This document shows positions 1-8,474 of a DNA stretch of 64,000 nt, piece after piece. Under the pieces are notes generated by a model. It searched no databases. It saw only the letters and a list, made by a program, of their open reading frames with translations, and was not told the DNA's origin. Position 1 is the stretch's first letter. Every line of letters begins with the position of its first letter. Source of the stretch: Olsenella sp. An188 (GTDB taxonomy: Bacteria > Actinomycetota > Coriobacteriia > Coriobacteriales > Atopobiaceae); the NCBI RefSeq assembly GCF_002160255.1, contig NZ_NFKF01000005.1:62001-126000 (forward strand), in the 5' to 3' direction. The translations under genes were made by a program, and so were the position numbers.

Positions 1-1
1 G

Positions 2-553
2 CACGTGATCGCCCCGGTCCTGGACGCCGTGGGCATCGCCTGGGACAACGCCGTCATCTACGTGAACCCCACCGGTCGCTTTGTTGTGGGCGGCCCCATG
101 GGCGACACCGGCCTCACCGGCCGCAAGATCATCGTGGACACCTACGGCGGCATGGGTCGCCACGGGGGCGGCTGCTTCTCCGGCAAGGACTGCACCAAGG
201 TTGACCGCTCGGCTGCCTACGCCGCGCGCTGGGTTGCCAAGAACGTGGTGGCCGCCGGCCTTGCGCACCGCTGCGAGATCGAGCTTGCCTACGCCATCGG
301 CGTGTCCCACCCGCTCTCCATCATGGTGGACACCTTCGGCACAGGCGCGGTGGAGGACGAGAAGATCAAGAAGGCCGTCGAGCAGGTCTTTGACCTGCGC
401 CCGGGTGCCATCATCCGTGACCTGGACCTGCGTCGCCCCATCTACGAGAAGACCGCCGCGTACGGCCACTTCGGCCGCGAGCTCCCCGAGTTCACCTGGG
501 AGCGCACGGACCGCGTGGAGGAGCTCCGCGCGGCTGTGGAGGAGCTGGGCTAG
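2..553 (+). CDS. metK: S-adenosylmethionine synthase, C-terminal part (5' end outside window)
   Basis: This is the 3' part of methionine adenosyltransferase, the cytosolic enzyme that makes S-adenosylmethionine from methionine and ATP. The reading frame is already open at the first base, so the N-terminal half lies before the window. Family signatures are clear: [20 protein letters not shown], then [18 protein letters not shown] (the phosphate-binding loop region), then the C-terminal domain with the usual [19 protein letters not shown]-like stretch. The end ([11 protein letters not shown], short acidic helix) is where MetK proteins normally stop. It is followed at once by a strong intrinsic terminator, so it ends its transcription unit. 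The assignment is secure; only the start cannot be seen. Confidence 0.97.
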   Translation, partial: HVIAPVLDAVGIAWDNAVIYVNPTGRFVVGGPMGDTGLTGRKIIVDTYGGMGRHGGGCFSGKDCTKVDRSAAYAARWVAKNVVAAGLAHRCEIELAYAIGVSHPLSIMVDTFGTGAVEDEKIKKAVEQVFDLRPGAIIRDLDLRRPIYEKTAAYGHFGRELPEFTWERTDRVEELRAAVEELG

Positions 554-590
554 GCCTTCACGCCCCGCAGAGCGCGGGACAATAAACAAG

Positions 591-639
591 AGGGGCCGAG
601 AAGAACCTGCGTGCGCGGGTTCTTCTCGGCCCCTTTTTG
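591..639 (+). terminator. Rho-independent terminator after metK
   Basis: A perfect 17-bp stem (591-607 pairing with 618-634) with a 10-nt loop is followed by a run of T. Each arm carries the GAGAAGAACC/GGTTCTTCTC motif that recurs through the window. Confidence 0.93.
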
Positions 640-690
640 TGTGGCGTCGCGCCGTGACCAGACAATCGAAGCAAACGAGGAGGAGCCCCG

Positions 691-1320
691 ATGGAGTATG
701 GGTATGCTCGGGTGTCAAGCAAGGACCAGAACCTCGATCGACAGCTGGACGCCCTTCGAGCGTTTCCCGTCGCCGAGCAGTGCATCTACGCGGACCGCTG
801 CTCTGGCGCGACGTTTGAGCGCCCGCGCTACCAGGAGCTCGTGGAGCGCTTCTCGACGGGGGACGTGCTTGTGGTGAAGAGCATCGACCGGCTTGGCAGG
901 AGCTACGAGGAGATTCTGGAGCAGTGGCGCTACCTCGTCCGCCGGAAGGGCGTGGACATAGTCGTCCTGGACATGCCTCTGCTGGACACGCGTGCCGTGG
1001 GCGACGCCGCCCGCGGCGTGACGGGGGTGTTCATCGCGGACCTCGTGCTTCAGGTGCTCTCCTACGTGGCTCAGGTCGAGCGCGAGAACATCCGCCAGCG
1101 GCAGGCCGAGGGGATAGCGGCGGCGCGCCGTCGCGGGATCAAGTTTGGGCGACCGAGCAAGGAGCGCCCGCGGCACTACTCGACGGTGGTCGGGCTCTAC
1201 GCGGGCGGCGAGCTCTCCAAGTCCAAGGCCGCCGAGACCCTCGGCGTGAGCCGGGCGACCTTCGACAAGTGGCTTGCGCAGGACCGGGAGTGTCTGGCGG
1301 GGGGAGGGTCGGGCCGCTGA
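691..1320 (+). CDS. Small serine recombinase (resolvase/invertase family)
   Basis: This 209-aa protein has the layout of DNA invertases and Tn3-type resolvases. The catalytic domain begins MEYGYARVSSKDQN, with the nucleophilic serine at residue 9 or 10 of the YARVSS motif. The IDRLGRS arginine loop follows at about 65-71, then the long E-helix (QVERENIRQRQAEGI), the linker RRGIKFGRPS, and a C-terminal Hin-like helix-turn-helix (SKSKAAETLGVSRATFDKWL, about 170-190). The length fits simple invertases or resolvases rather than large phage integrases. AGGAGG lies just before the ATG. It stands alone between metK and a headless surface-protein fragment, with a crossover-like dyad at 1434, so a role in rearranging surface genes is attractive but inferred. 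A resolvase of a lost transposon is the alternative. Confidence 0.9.
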   Translation: MEYGYARVSSKDQNLDRQLDALRAFPVAEQCIYADRCSGATFERPRYQELVERFSTGDVLVVKSIDRLGRSYEEILEQWRYLVRRKGVDIVVLDMPLLDTRAVGDAARGVTGVFIADLVLQVLSYVAQVERENIRQRQAEGIAAARRRGIKFGRPSKERPRHYSTVVGLYAGGELSKSKAAETLGVSRATFDKWLAQDRECLAGGGSGR

Positions 1321-1433
1321 GAGGGTCCGGCTCGATGGCCTGAGCGACTTTTCGTGCATCCTGGCAAGTTATTAAAAAAAGATAATTCCCTGCTCCGAAG
1401 GCTAGAAAAAGTGAAGGAGCCGGAAAGAAAGCT

Positions 1434-1457
1434 GTCAGAAAAGTAGACCTTTCTGAC
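1434..1457 (+). repeat. 24-bp dyad resembling a serine-recombinase crossover site
   Basis: GTCAGAAA at the left is mirrored by TTTCTGAC at the right. The inner bases also pair (GT/AC), leaving a central asymmetric AG dinucleotide. Two roughly 11-bp half-sites around a 2-bp core is the architecture of Hin/Gin-type sites. It lies 114 bp after the recombinase gene, in an AT-richer spacer, ahead of the surface-protein fragment. I saw no second copy in the window by eye. The recombination function is inferred. Confidence 0.5.
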
Positions 1458-1590
1458 TGGCTGCGCATGGCGGCCCCGGGTTGGTCCTGGGGTCGCCCCT
1501 CTTTGGGTCCCTGGCGAGAAACCCCTGTTGGGGGACGCTTCCACGGACTCACTTCAACACCTTTTCAGAGACCAACACTCCCTTTCGCAA

Positions 1591-2039
1591 ATGTCTACGC
1601 CTCCTACGAGAAGGTCGTCGACCCCGTCGCCGAGACCCACAAGGTCACCTTCGACGACTGCCTCGAGAGCACCGAGAACCAGGTTGTCGTGGTTGAGGAC
1701 GGGCAGGCCGTCGCCAAGCCGGCAGATCCGACCTGCGAGGGCTACGCCTTCGTCGGCTGGTTCTCTGACACCGAGCTCACGCAGGAGTGGGACTTCTCCA
1801 CGCCCGTGACCGAGGACATGACGCTCTGGGCCAAGTGGGAGAAGAACGCCGACGCCGTCGACCCGGGCGAGGACGTCGAGACCCCGAGCACCCCGTCCGA
1901 GGACGACTCCACCGACGCCACTGACGAGACCGAGGACGTCGTCCCGAACACCGGTGACGCCTCCATCGCGGTCTCCGGCATCGCCCTTGTCGGCGCTGCC
2001 CTCGCCGGCGCGGGCGCGCTGCTGAAGCGTCGCCGCTAG
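1591..2039 (+). pseudogene. Headless cell-wall-anchored surface protein fragment (InlB-type repeat + LPxTG-like anchor)
   Basis: The coding character begins near 1591 and runs to TAG at 2037-2039. It opens inside the end of one InlB B-type (Flg_new) repeat (VYASYEKV). One full repeat follows (KVTFDDC to GYAFVGWFSDTEL and LWAKWEK), then a Thr/Glu/Asp-rich spacer, the sorting-signal-like VPNTGD, a hydrophobic helix and KRRR. VPNTG departs from LPxTG at position 1, as in some sortase substrates. No signal peptide, ribosome site or credible start exists. The frame stays open back to about 1467, but that upstream sequence is not protein-like. It is either the 3' remnant of a deleted adhesin or a silent C-terminal cassette for the neighbouring recombinase. 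Confidence 0.7.
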
Positions 2040-2047
2040 GGGCCGGC

Positions 2048-2341
2048 GTGACCGCCACGGCCGGGGCGCCCGGCGCCCTCACCCTGGACGGCGTCGCCTC
2101 GACCGTCGGCGGCCGGCACGCGTTCGTGCGCGAGCGCGTGCTGGCCCTGGTCGCGCGCGAGACCGAGCGCTCGGGCGGCCTCAGCGCCACCAAGCGCGAT
2201 CTTGCCGAGCTCCTGGGCTGCGACGTCAGCTCCGTCGACGGTGCCATAAAGCGCCTGAGGCGCGAGGGGGCCATAGTCTCGGCCCCGCGCTTCGACGAGA
2301 GCGGAGGCCAGCTCGCCAACGTCTACCGCACGACGTCCTGA
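2048..2341 (+). CDS. Small winged-helix-type DNA-binding protein
   Basis: This 97-aa protein starts with GTG 8 nt after the surface-protein fragment ends. The second half reads as a helix-turn-helix with wing: SATKRDLAELLGCDVSSVDG, then IKRLRREGAIVSAPRF and a short beta strand ending NVYRTTS. The first 45 residues are a probable long helix (HAFVRERVLALVARETERSG). It probably binds DNA; the target is unknown. Its tight position behind the anchor fragment suggests it was cotranscribed with the intact surface gene and could control it, which is inference. The start could also lie at a later GTG. It is followed by a GC-rich hairpin. Confidence 0.6.
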   Translation: MTATAGAPGALTLDGVASTVGGRHAFVRERVLALVARETERSGGLSATKRDLAELLGCDVSSVDGAIKRLRREGAIVSAPRFDESGGQLANVYRTTS

Positions 2342-2347
2342 CGCGCC

Positions 2348-2384
2348 GGGGGCGCGGCCCGCAGAGGGCCGCGCCCCCTTCTCG
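2348..2384 (+). terminator. Hairpin terminator after the small HTH gene
   Basis: A 13-bp perfect GC stem (2348-2360 with 2366-2378) and 5-nt loop, followed by TTCTCG. The T-run is weak, so termination may be inefficient. Confidence 0.65.
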
Positions 2385-2424
2385 TCCCGCGCCCCCTGCA
2401 CGGTTCTTCTCGCCCTTCCCCTTG

Positions 2425-2433
2425 TGCTATAAA
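2425..2433 (+). promoter_or_regulatory. Extended -10 promoter for the LCP gene
   Basis: TGCTATAAA gives an extended -10 element (TGn plus TATAAA, 2428-2433) about 30 nt before the start codon at 2464. No good -35 box is visible at the standard distance, as expected of extended -10 promoters. Confidence 0.5.
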
Positions 2434-2463
2434 GAGCAGAACCGCGCAGAGGGGATCCCAGAC

Positions 2464-3630
2464 ATGACGCAGCCTCCCGAGGACGAGAAGAACGCAGCCG
2501 GCAACGCCCGCCACCTCGCCGAGCAACCTCGCCGCGTGCCGCTTGCGGCCAAGGTGCTCGTCGCGCTTGTCGCGGTCCTGGCGGTCGCCGCCCTTGCGGG
2601 CTGGGCGTGGCTGTCCGGCGTCGAGCGCTCCATGCGCGTCGACGAGGAGCAGCAGGCGGAGCTCGACGAGGCCCTCTCCAGCCCCGAGCCGGCGCTCACC
2701 GACGCCCCGGAGCCCTTCTACGTCCTCCTGATCGGCTCGGACGCCCGCAAGGGGGACACCGTCTCCCGCTCCGACACGATCATGCTCGCCCGCGTGGACA
2801 TCGCCGGGGGCGCCGTCAGCCTCGTCTCCATCCCGCGCGACACGATGATCTACAGCGAGTCCGGCTACGTCGAGAAGATCAACGCCGAGTACAACTACGG
2901 GCCCGCGGCCACCGTGCGCGCCGTCTCCGAGTTCGCCGGCGTGGACATCGCCCACTACATCGAGATCAACTTCGAGGGGCTCAAGGACGTGGTCGACGCG
3001 CTCGGGGGCATCACGGTGGACATCCCCGAGGACATAGACGACGCCAAGGCGAAGCTCACGATCTCGGCAGGCGAGCAGGTCCTCGACGGAGCGACCGCGC
3101 TCAAGTACGCCCGCGCGCGCTACAGCGTGACGGGCGGGGACTTCGGGCGCGCCCAGGCGCAGCGCCAGGTGGCCGAGGCCATCGCGCGCGAGGTCCTGGC
3201 GAGCAGCCCGATGGAGCTCCCGGGCGTGATCGCGGAGCTGGCCGAGTCCGTCAAGACCGACCTCAGCGTCGCGGACATCGTCTCCTACGCGCTCGGCCTG
3301 CAGGGCCTCGAGGGCTCCCTCGACGTCTACTCCGCCACCGCCCCGAGCTACGCCTACGACGAGGGCGGCGTGTCCTACGTCGCGACCATGTACGACGAGT
3401 GGCGCGCCATGATGCAGCGCATGGACGCCGGGCTCGACCCGGCCGACGAGGACGCCGTGATCCCCGCCGAGCAACTCGCGGACGAGCGCCTCGGCGCGGC
3501 GACGAACGCGGCCGGCCCGCGCGACTACGCCTACCTCGCCGAGACCTCCGCCCTCACGACCGACGACGTGGCCGCCGCGGACGAGGGGGACGACGCCTCC
3601 GAGACGTCCCAGCTCCCCTCGGCGGAGTAG
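2464..3630 (+). CDS. LytR-CpsA-Psr (LCP) family cell-wall glycopolymer ligase
   Basis: This 388-aa membrane-anchored enzyme is of the family that transfers teichoic acid or capsule-like polymers from undecaprenyl pyrophosphate to peptidoglycan outside the membrane. Residues about 27-50 form a single transmembrane helix after a basic N-terminus. The LCP domain follows with its conserved points: FYVLLIGSDAR (about 86), SRSDTIML, the SIPRDT loop (about 122), NAEYNYG, and the arginine-rich KYARARYSVTGGDFGRAQAQ (about 216). The last 60 residues are acidic and low in complexity. The ATG at 2464 is preferred over an in-frame ATG at 2422 because GAGGGGA lies just upstream and the earlier start falls in the promoter. 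A PP2C-like gene follows after 24 nt, probably cotranscribed. Confidence 0.93.
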   Translation: MTQPPEDEKNAAGNARHLAEQPRRVPLAAKVLVALVAVLAVAALAGWAWLSGVERSMRVDEEQQAELDEALSSPEPALTDAPEPFYVLLIGSDARKGDTVSRSDTIMLARVDIAGGAVSLVSIPRDTMIYSESGYVEKINAEYNYGPAATVRAVSEFAGVDIAHYIEINFEGLKDVVDALGGITVDIPEDIDDAKAKLTISAGEQVLDGATALKYARARYSVTGGDFGRAQAQRQVAEAIAREVLASSPMELPGVIAELAESVKTDLSVADIVSYALGLQGLEGSLDVYSATAPSYAYDEGGVSYVATMYDEWRAMMQRMDAGLDPADEDAVIPAEQLADERLGAATNAAGPRDYAYLAETSALTTDDVAAADEGDDASETSQLPSAE

Positions 3631-3654
3631 GCCGCCGGGGCGCGGGGAGGCGGC

Positions 3655-4518
3655 ATGGCCCGGCACTTCGACTTCACGGACCGCGGCAACGCGACCAACG
3701 AGGACTTCGCCCGCGCGGGGGCGCTGCCGGGCGGACGCGCCTACGGCGTCGTGATCGACGGCGCCACGGGGCTCTCCGGCGAGCCGCTCTTCCCGGGGCG
3801 CTTCGCCACCAACGCACAGTGGCTCGCGCAGACGGTGGGAGGCGAGACGTGCCGCGCGCTCGAGGCGGGCGCGTCGGCGGCAGACGCGCTCTCCCGCGCC
3901 GTTCTCGCCGCGCGGGCGGAGTACGAGGCCGCGCTCGGGCGCCCCGTGGAGCTGGCGGACCCGGACGCCGTGCCGTCCGCCACGCTCGCCCTCGCGGTCG
4001 TGGGGGAGGACGACGTGGAGCTCTGGGGCCTCGGCGACTCGCCGCTCGCGGTGCTTCGCCGCGACGGCTCGCTCGCGGTCTCCACCGACGAGACGCTCGA
4101 GGAGCTTGACGGCCGCGCGGTCGCGCTCATGGCCGAGCGCGCCGCGGGACGCGACCTCACGGCCCCCGAGAAGCGCTCGCTCGTATCCGACGTGGTTCTC
4201 GCCAACAGGCGCCTGCGCAACTCCGAGGGCGGCTACTGGTGCCTCGACCCCACCGGCTCCGGGCTCGCGCACGCCCGCCGCCTCACGCTGCCGCGTCGCG
4301 AGGTGGTGGCGGTCGCCGGCATGAGCGACGGGCTCTTCCGCGCGTTCGGCCAGTACGGGATGGCGCGGCTCGAGGACGAGCTCGCGGGCCTCACGCCCCG
4401 CTCGGTCCGCCGGCTCGTGGCAAGGATGCGCGAGCTCGAGGCGTCCGACCCGCTCCTGGAGCGCTTCCCGCGCCTCAAGGTCGGCGACGACGCGAGCATG
4501 TTCTGGATCGCCCCGTAG
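3655..4518 (+). CDS. PP2C-like (PPM-type) protein phosphatase domain protein
   Basis: A 287-aa cytoplasmic protein with the ordered aspartate motifs of PPM/PP2C phosphatases: RGNATNEDF near the start, VVIDGATGL (about 32), PSATLALAVV, LWGLGDSPLAVL (about 124-136), AGMSDGLFRAF (about 222) and GDDASMFWIAP at the end. These are the metal-binding positions of the family, so a Mn/Mg-dependent Ser/Thr phosphatase role is likely, though the core is divergent (DGATG rather than DGMGG). No kinase partner is nearby. It sits directly after the LCP gene and before priA. In many bacteria a PP2C lies near priA-def-fmt-rsmB, so the placement fits a known neighbourhood. Confidence 0.72.
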   Translation: MARHFDFTDRGNATNEDFARAGALPGGRAYGVVIDGATGLSGEPLFPGRFATNAQWLAQTVGGETCRALEAGASAADALSRAVLAARAEYEAALGRPVELADPDAVPSATLALAVVGEDDVELWGLGDSPLAVLRRDGSLAVSTDETLEELDGRAVALMAERAAGRDLTAPEKRSLVSDVVLANRRLRNSEGGYWCLDPTGSGLAHARRLTLPRREVVAVAGMSDGLFRAFGQYGMARLEDELAGLTPRSVRRLVARMRELEASDPLLERFPRLKVGDDASMFWIAP

Positions 4519-4619
4519 GGCCACGCGCGCCGCTCCCTCGCCCGCCTGCCCGGGTACAATGGTCTGCCGAGAAGAACGCGCCGGCCAAGCGCGCCGGCGC
4601 CGCAGGAGACGGAGGCGAC

Positions 4620-6923
4620 ATGCGCTACGCGAGCGTCGTGCTCGACATACCCACGCGGGCGCTCGACGCCGCCTTCGACTACGCCATACCGCCCGCGCTC
4701 GAGGGCGAGGCCGTGACGGGCGCCACCGTGCTCGTGTCCTTCTCGCACCGCATGGCCGTGGGGTACGTGGTGGGCACCTCCGACGAGCCCCCGGCCGGCG
4801 TGCCCGCCGAGAAGATCCAGCCGATAGCGCAGGTCCTCGCCCCGAGCGCCTTCGACGACGTCGCCGCCGGGCTCGCGGCCTGGATGGCCCGCGAGTACGC
4901 CTGCCCGCTGCCCGACGCCGTCCGCCCGTTCCTCGCGCCCGGCCAGAAGGTCAGGGTCACGCGCGCCGCCCCGGACGCCCCCTGGGAGCTCGCCTGCGAG
5001 CGCACGGGCGCCGTCGACGCCCGCTGGGCCGCCCTCACCCCCGCCGCCAACGACTTCGTGCCCGCGCGCTCCGCAAGCCGCCAGCGTGCCGTCATCGAGG
5101 CGCTGCGCCAGGGACCCCAGCGCGTCTCGGAGCTCTCGGCCACCATCCCCGGCGCCCGCGCGGCCGTGACGGCCCTGGAGAGGCGCGGGGTGGTCGCCGT
5201 GAGGAGCCTCAGGGAGCTGCGCGGGGGAGGGGACACCACGCTCTCGACGGCCGCGGCCCCCCGTCCCGAGGCCCTCACCGCCGGCCAGCGCGCCGCCCTC
5301 GCCGCCATCGACGCGGCGCGCGAGGCCGCCCGCGGCGACGTGGTTCTCGTCGACGGCGTGACCGGCTCGGGCAAGACCGAGGTCTACCTCGCCGCCATCG
5401 AGCGCTCGCTGGCGGTCGGCCGCGGCGCCCTCGTCCTCGTCCCCGAGATCTCGCTCACGGCGCAGACCGTGGGCCGCTTCCGCAGCCGCTTCGGCGACGA
5501 CGTGGCCGTGCTCCACTCGCGCCTGTCCGCCGGCGAGCGCTTCGACCAGTGGGACCTCGTGCGCTCCGGGCGGGCCCGGGTGGTGGTCGGCGCGCGCTCG
5601 GCCCTCTTCGCCCCGCTCGCCCAGGTCGGGCTCGTCATCATCGACGAGGAGCACGAGTTCTCCTACAAGCAGGACAAGTCCCCGCGCTACCACGCCCGCG
5701 AGGTCGCCGCCGAGCTCGCCCGCGCGCGCGGCGCGGCGCTCGTGCTCGGGTCGGCAACCCCCTCGCTCGAGAGCCTCGAGCGCTGCCGCGAGGGGCGCTG
5801 CCGCGGCGTGTCGTGGACGCGCGTGGAGATGCCGGAGCGGCCGGGCGCCTCCGTCCTGCCCGACGTCACGGTGGTGGACATGGCCGAGCAGTTCCGCTCC
5901 GGGGGCCGCTCGGTCTTCTCGGGCCCGCTCGTCGACGCCCTGCGCGAGGTCGCGGAGCGGCGCGAGAAGGCCGTGCTCATGCTCAACCGCCGCGGGTTCG
6001 CGAACTTCCTCATGTGCCGCGAGTGCGGCTGCGTCCCCGAGTGCCCGCACTGCTCCACGGCGCTCACCTACCACGAGCGCGGGCACCTCCTGGCGTGCCA
6101 CAGCTGCGGGCGCACCTGGCCCGTGCGCGCCTTCCCCGACCCCTCCACGCGCTGCCCCAACTGCGGCAGCCGCTACCTGGCGGCCTTTGGCGTGGGCACC
6201 CAGCGCGTGGAGGACGAGCTCGCGATGCTGCTGCCCCCGCACGTGGAGGTGATCCGCATGGACGCGGACACCACGCGCGCCAAGGGCGCCCACCAGAGCC
6301 TGCTCGAGCGGTTCGACGCCGCGGAGTGCGCGGTGCTCGTGGGCACGCAGATGATCGCCAAGGGGCTCGACTTCCCCGAGGTCACGCTCGTGGGGGTCAT
6401 CAACGCCGACACCATGCTCAAGCTGCCGGACTTTCGCGCCGCCGAGCGAACCTACGACCTGCTCGAGCAGGTGGCGGGCCGCGCGGGCAGGGGGGAGCGG
6501 CCCGGCCGCGTGATCGTGCAGACCTACTGGGCCACGCACCCCGCCATGCGCGCCGTGGCCGCCCACGACCGGCGCGTCTTCCTGGACGCGGAGCTCGCCG
6601 AGCGCGCCGAGGCCCACTACCCGCCCTACGCGCGCCTCGCCAACGTCGTGGCGTGGGGGCGCGGCGAGAAGGACGTGCGCTCCGCGCTCGACGCGCTCGC
6701 GGCGGCCGTTCGCGAGCGCGCGGGCGACGCGAGCGGCTGGGAGGTGCTCGGGCCGGCGGACTGCGTGAAGGCGCGGGTGAAGGACCGCTTCCGCCGCCAC
6801 CTCATGGTGAAGGCGCCGGCGGGCGCGGACCTCGGCGCGCTTCTCGCCCCGCTCGTCGCATCGCTTCCGAGGCGCGCGGGTATTAACATTGCAGTGGACA
6901 TAGACGCCTACGACCTGATGTAG
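4620..6923 (+). CDS. priA: Primosomal protein N' (replication-restart helicase PriA)
   Basis: A 767-aa superfamily 2 helicase that reloads the replisome at stalled forks. The N-terminal 3'-DNA-binding domain starts YASVVLDIPTRALDAAFDY. The Walker A motif GVTGSGKTEVYL is at about 245, DEEH at about 341, and the cysteine-rich zinc module (CRECGCVPECPHC, CHSCG, CPNCG) at about 465-520, splitting the helicase as in all PriA. Motif V region GTQMIAKGLDFPEVTLV is at about 573. ATG at 4620 has GGAGGCG just upstream; the open frame extends further back but only through sequence that belongs to the preceding gene in another frame. First gene of the priA-def-fmt-rsmB group. Confidence 0.96.
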   Translation: MRYASVVLDIPTRALDAAFDYAIPPALEGEAVTGATVLVSFSHRMAVGYVVGTSDEPPAGVPAEKIQPIAQVLAPSAFDDVAAGLAAWMAREYACPLPDAVRPFLAPGQKVRVTRAAPDAPWELACERTGAVDARWAALTPAANDFVPARSASRQRAVIEALRQGPQRVSELSATIPGARAAVTALERRGVVAVRSLRELRGGGDTTLSTAAAPRPEALTAGQRAALAAIDAAREAARGDVVLVDGVTGSGKTEVYLAAIERSLAVGRGALVLVPEISLTAQTVGRFRSRFGDDVAVLHSRLSAGERFDQWDLVRSGRARVVVGARSALFAPLAQVGLVIIDEEHEFSYKQDKSPRYHAREVAAELARARGAALVLGSATPSLESLERCREGRCRGVSWTRVEMPERPGASVLPDVTVVDMAEQFRSGGRSVFSGPLVDALREVAERREKAVLMLNRRGFANFLMCRECGCVPECPHCSTALTYHERGHLLACHSCGRTWPVRAFPDPSTRCPNCGSRYLAAFGVGTQRVEDELAMLLPPHVEVIRMDADTTRAKGAHQSLLERFDAAECAVLVGTQMIAKGLDFPEVTLVGVINADTMLKLPDFRAAERTYDLLEQVAGRAGRGERPGRVIVQTYWATHPAMRAVAAHDRRVFLDAELAERAEAHYPPYARLANVVAWGRGEKDVRSALDALAAAVRERAGDASGWEVLGPADCVKARVKDRFRRHLMVKAPAGADLGALLAPLVASLPRRAGINIAVDIDAYDLM

Positions 6924-6973
6924 GCCAGGAGCCGCCGCGGCGCGCCCGCGGCAGGCAGAAGGAGGACCGTCAC

Positions 6974-7525
6974 ATGAACGAGCTCAGCGAGATCGTGCTC
7001 TCGCCCGACCCGCGCCTCTCGCAGGAGTGCGCCCCCATCGAGACCATCGACGACGAGGTGCGCTCGCTGGCCAAGCGCATGCTCAAGGTCATGTACGCCG
7101 CGGACGGCTGCGGCCTGGCGGGACCGCAGATCGGCGAGATGCGCCAGATCGTGGTCATCGACGTGGACTACGCGGGCAAGGGCACCAAGAAGAACCCCTA
7201 CGTGCTCATCAACCCGCGCGTCGTCACGGCCGACGGCCCGGAGAAGGAGGGCTCGGAGGGCTGCCTGTCGTTCCCGGGCGTAAGCGTCCAGGTGAGCCGC
7301 CCGAGCCACGTGGTGGTCCAGGCCCGCAACCTCGACGGCGACCTCATGCAGTACGAGGCGGCCGACAACCTCATGGCCGTGTGCCTCCAGCACGAGATCG
7401 ACCACGTCAACGGCGTGACGATGTTCGACCACCTCGCCCCGATTGCGCGCGCCCAGGCCGAGCGCGACTACCAGGCGGCGCTTGCCGCCGGCGCGCGCCC
7501 GGGCGAGACCGAGGTCGCGGAGTAG
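6974..7525 (+). CDS. def: Peptide deformylase
   Basis: This 183-aa metalloenzyme removes the formyl group from the N-terminal methionine of new proteins. All three family motifs are intact: GCGLAGPQIG (about 46-55), EGCLSFPG (about 95-102, metal-binding Cys) and QHEIDHVNG (about 139-147, two metal-binding His and catalytic Glu). AGGAGG precedes the ATG. It lies between priA and fmt, the gene whose product adds the formyl group that Def removes. Confidence 0.97.
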   Translation: MNELSEIVLSPDPRLSQECAPIETIDDEVRSLAKRMLKVMYAADGCGLAGPQIGEMRQIVVIDVDYAGKGTKKNPYVLINPRVVTADGPEKEGSEGCLSFPGVSVQVSRPSHVVVQARNLDGDLMQYEAADNLMAVCLQHEIDHVNGVTMFDHLAPIARAQAERDYQAALAAGARPGETEVAE

Positions 7526-7535
7526 GGGGCGCGTC

Positions 7536-8474
7536 GTGGCAGATCAGAGGCAGGGCGCGCGGCTGCGCGTCGTCTTCATGGGCACGCCGGACTTCGCCGT
7601 GCCGTCCCTCGAGCTTCTCGCCGAGCGCCATGACGTGTCGCTCGTGCTCACGCGCCCGGACGCCGTCCGCGGCCGCGGACGGGCGCTCGTGCCCTCGCCG
7701 GTCAAGGCGCGCGCGCTCGAGCTGGGGATTGCCGTGGTCGAGACCTCGCGCATCACGCCCGAGGTCATGGACCGCCTGCGCGACGCCTCGCCGGACGTGG
7801 TCTGCGTGGCGGCCTTCGGGTGCATCCTGCCCGACGAGGTGCTCGAGCTCGCGCCCTGCGTGAACGTGCACGCCTCCCTGCTGCCGCGCTGGCGCGGCGC
7901 CGCCCCAATCCAGCGCTCGATCCTCGCCGGTGACGAGCGCACGGGCGTCTCCATCATGCAGATCGGCCACGGCGTGGACACGGGCGCCTACTGCGCGCAG
8001 GCATCCACGGAGATTGGCGAGAAGGACACCGCGGAGCTCACCGCCGAGCTCGCGCGCATGGGCGCGGAGCTGCTGGTGGAGACGCTGCCGGCGGTGGCGG
8101 GCGGCACGGTCGAGTGGGTCGAGCAGGACGAGGCGCTCGTCACGCACGCCGCCAAGATCGAGAAGGCCGAGCTCATGCTCGACCCGGCCGACGGCGCGCG
8201 CGTCAACGCCCTGCGCGTGCAGGCCTCCGGCGACACTGCCCCGGCGCGCTGCGTGGTCGCCGGCCGCGGCGTGCGCGTCTGCGCTGCGCGCGTGGGTGCT
8301 GGGAGGGACGTGGCGCCCGGCGCGGTCGCCGTGGGGCGCGGTCGCGTGTGGCTGGGGTGCGCCGACGGGGCGCTCGAGCTCGTGCGCGTGAAGCCGGACG
8401 GCAAGCGCGAGATGGAGGTCGCGGCCTGGGCCGCCGGCCTGCGCGGCGACGGCCTGGCCTGGGAGCGTGCCTAG
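7536..8474 (+). CDS. fmt: Methionyl-tRNA formyltransferase
   Basis: A 312-aa enzyme that formylates Met-tRNA(fMet) using 10-formyltetrahydrofolate. The N-terminal Rossmann half starts LRVVFMGTPDFAVPSLELL. The catalytic Asn/His loop is NVHASLLPRWRGAAPIQ (about 109-125), with GDERTGVSIMQI and GVDTG (catalytic Asp near 146). The C-terminal OB-type domain binds tRNA. The GTG at 7536 is chosen because it follows the def stop by 10 nt; the frame is open upstream only through def. It overlaps the next gene by one base, consistent with translational coupling. Confidence 0.95.
   Translation: MADQRQGARLRVVFMGTPDFAVPSLELLAERHDVSLVLTRPDAVRGRGRALVPSPVKARALELGIAVVETSRITPEVMDRLRDASPDVVCVAAFGCILPDEVLELAPCVNVHASLLPRWRGAAPIQRSILAGDERTGVSIMQIGHGVDTGAYCAQASTEIGEKDTAELTAELARMGAELLVETLPAVAGGTVEWVEQDEALVTHAAKIEKAELMLDPADGARVNALRVQASGDTAPARCVVAGRGVRVCAARVGAGRDVAPGAVAVGRGRVWLGCADGALELVRVKPDGKREMEVAAWAAGLRGDGLAWERA

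Noticed and set aside
4233-6800. Long minus-strand open frame opposite priA
   Set aside because: Antisense shadow of a secure gene, low-complexity His/Arg/Gly composition.
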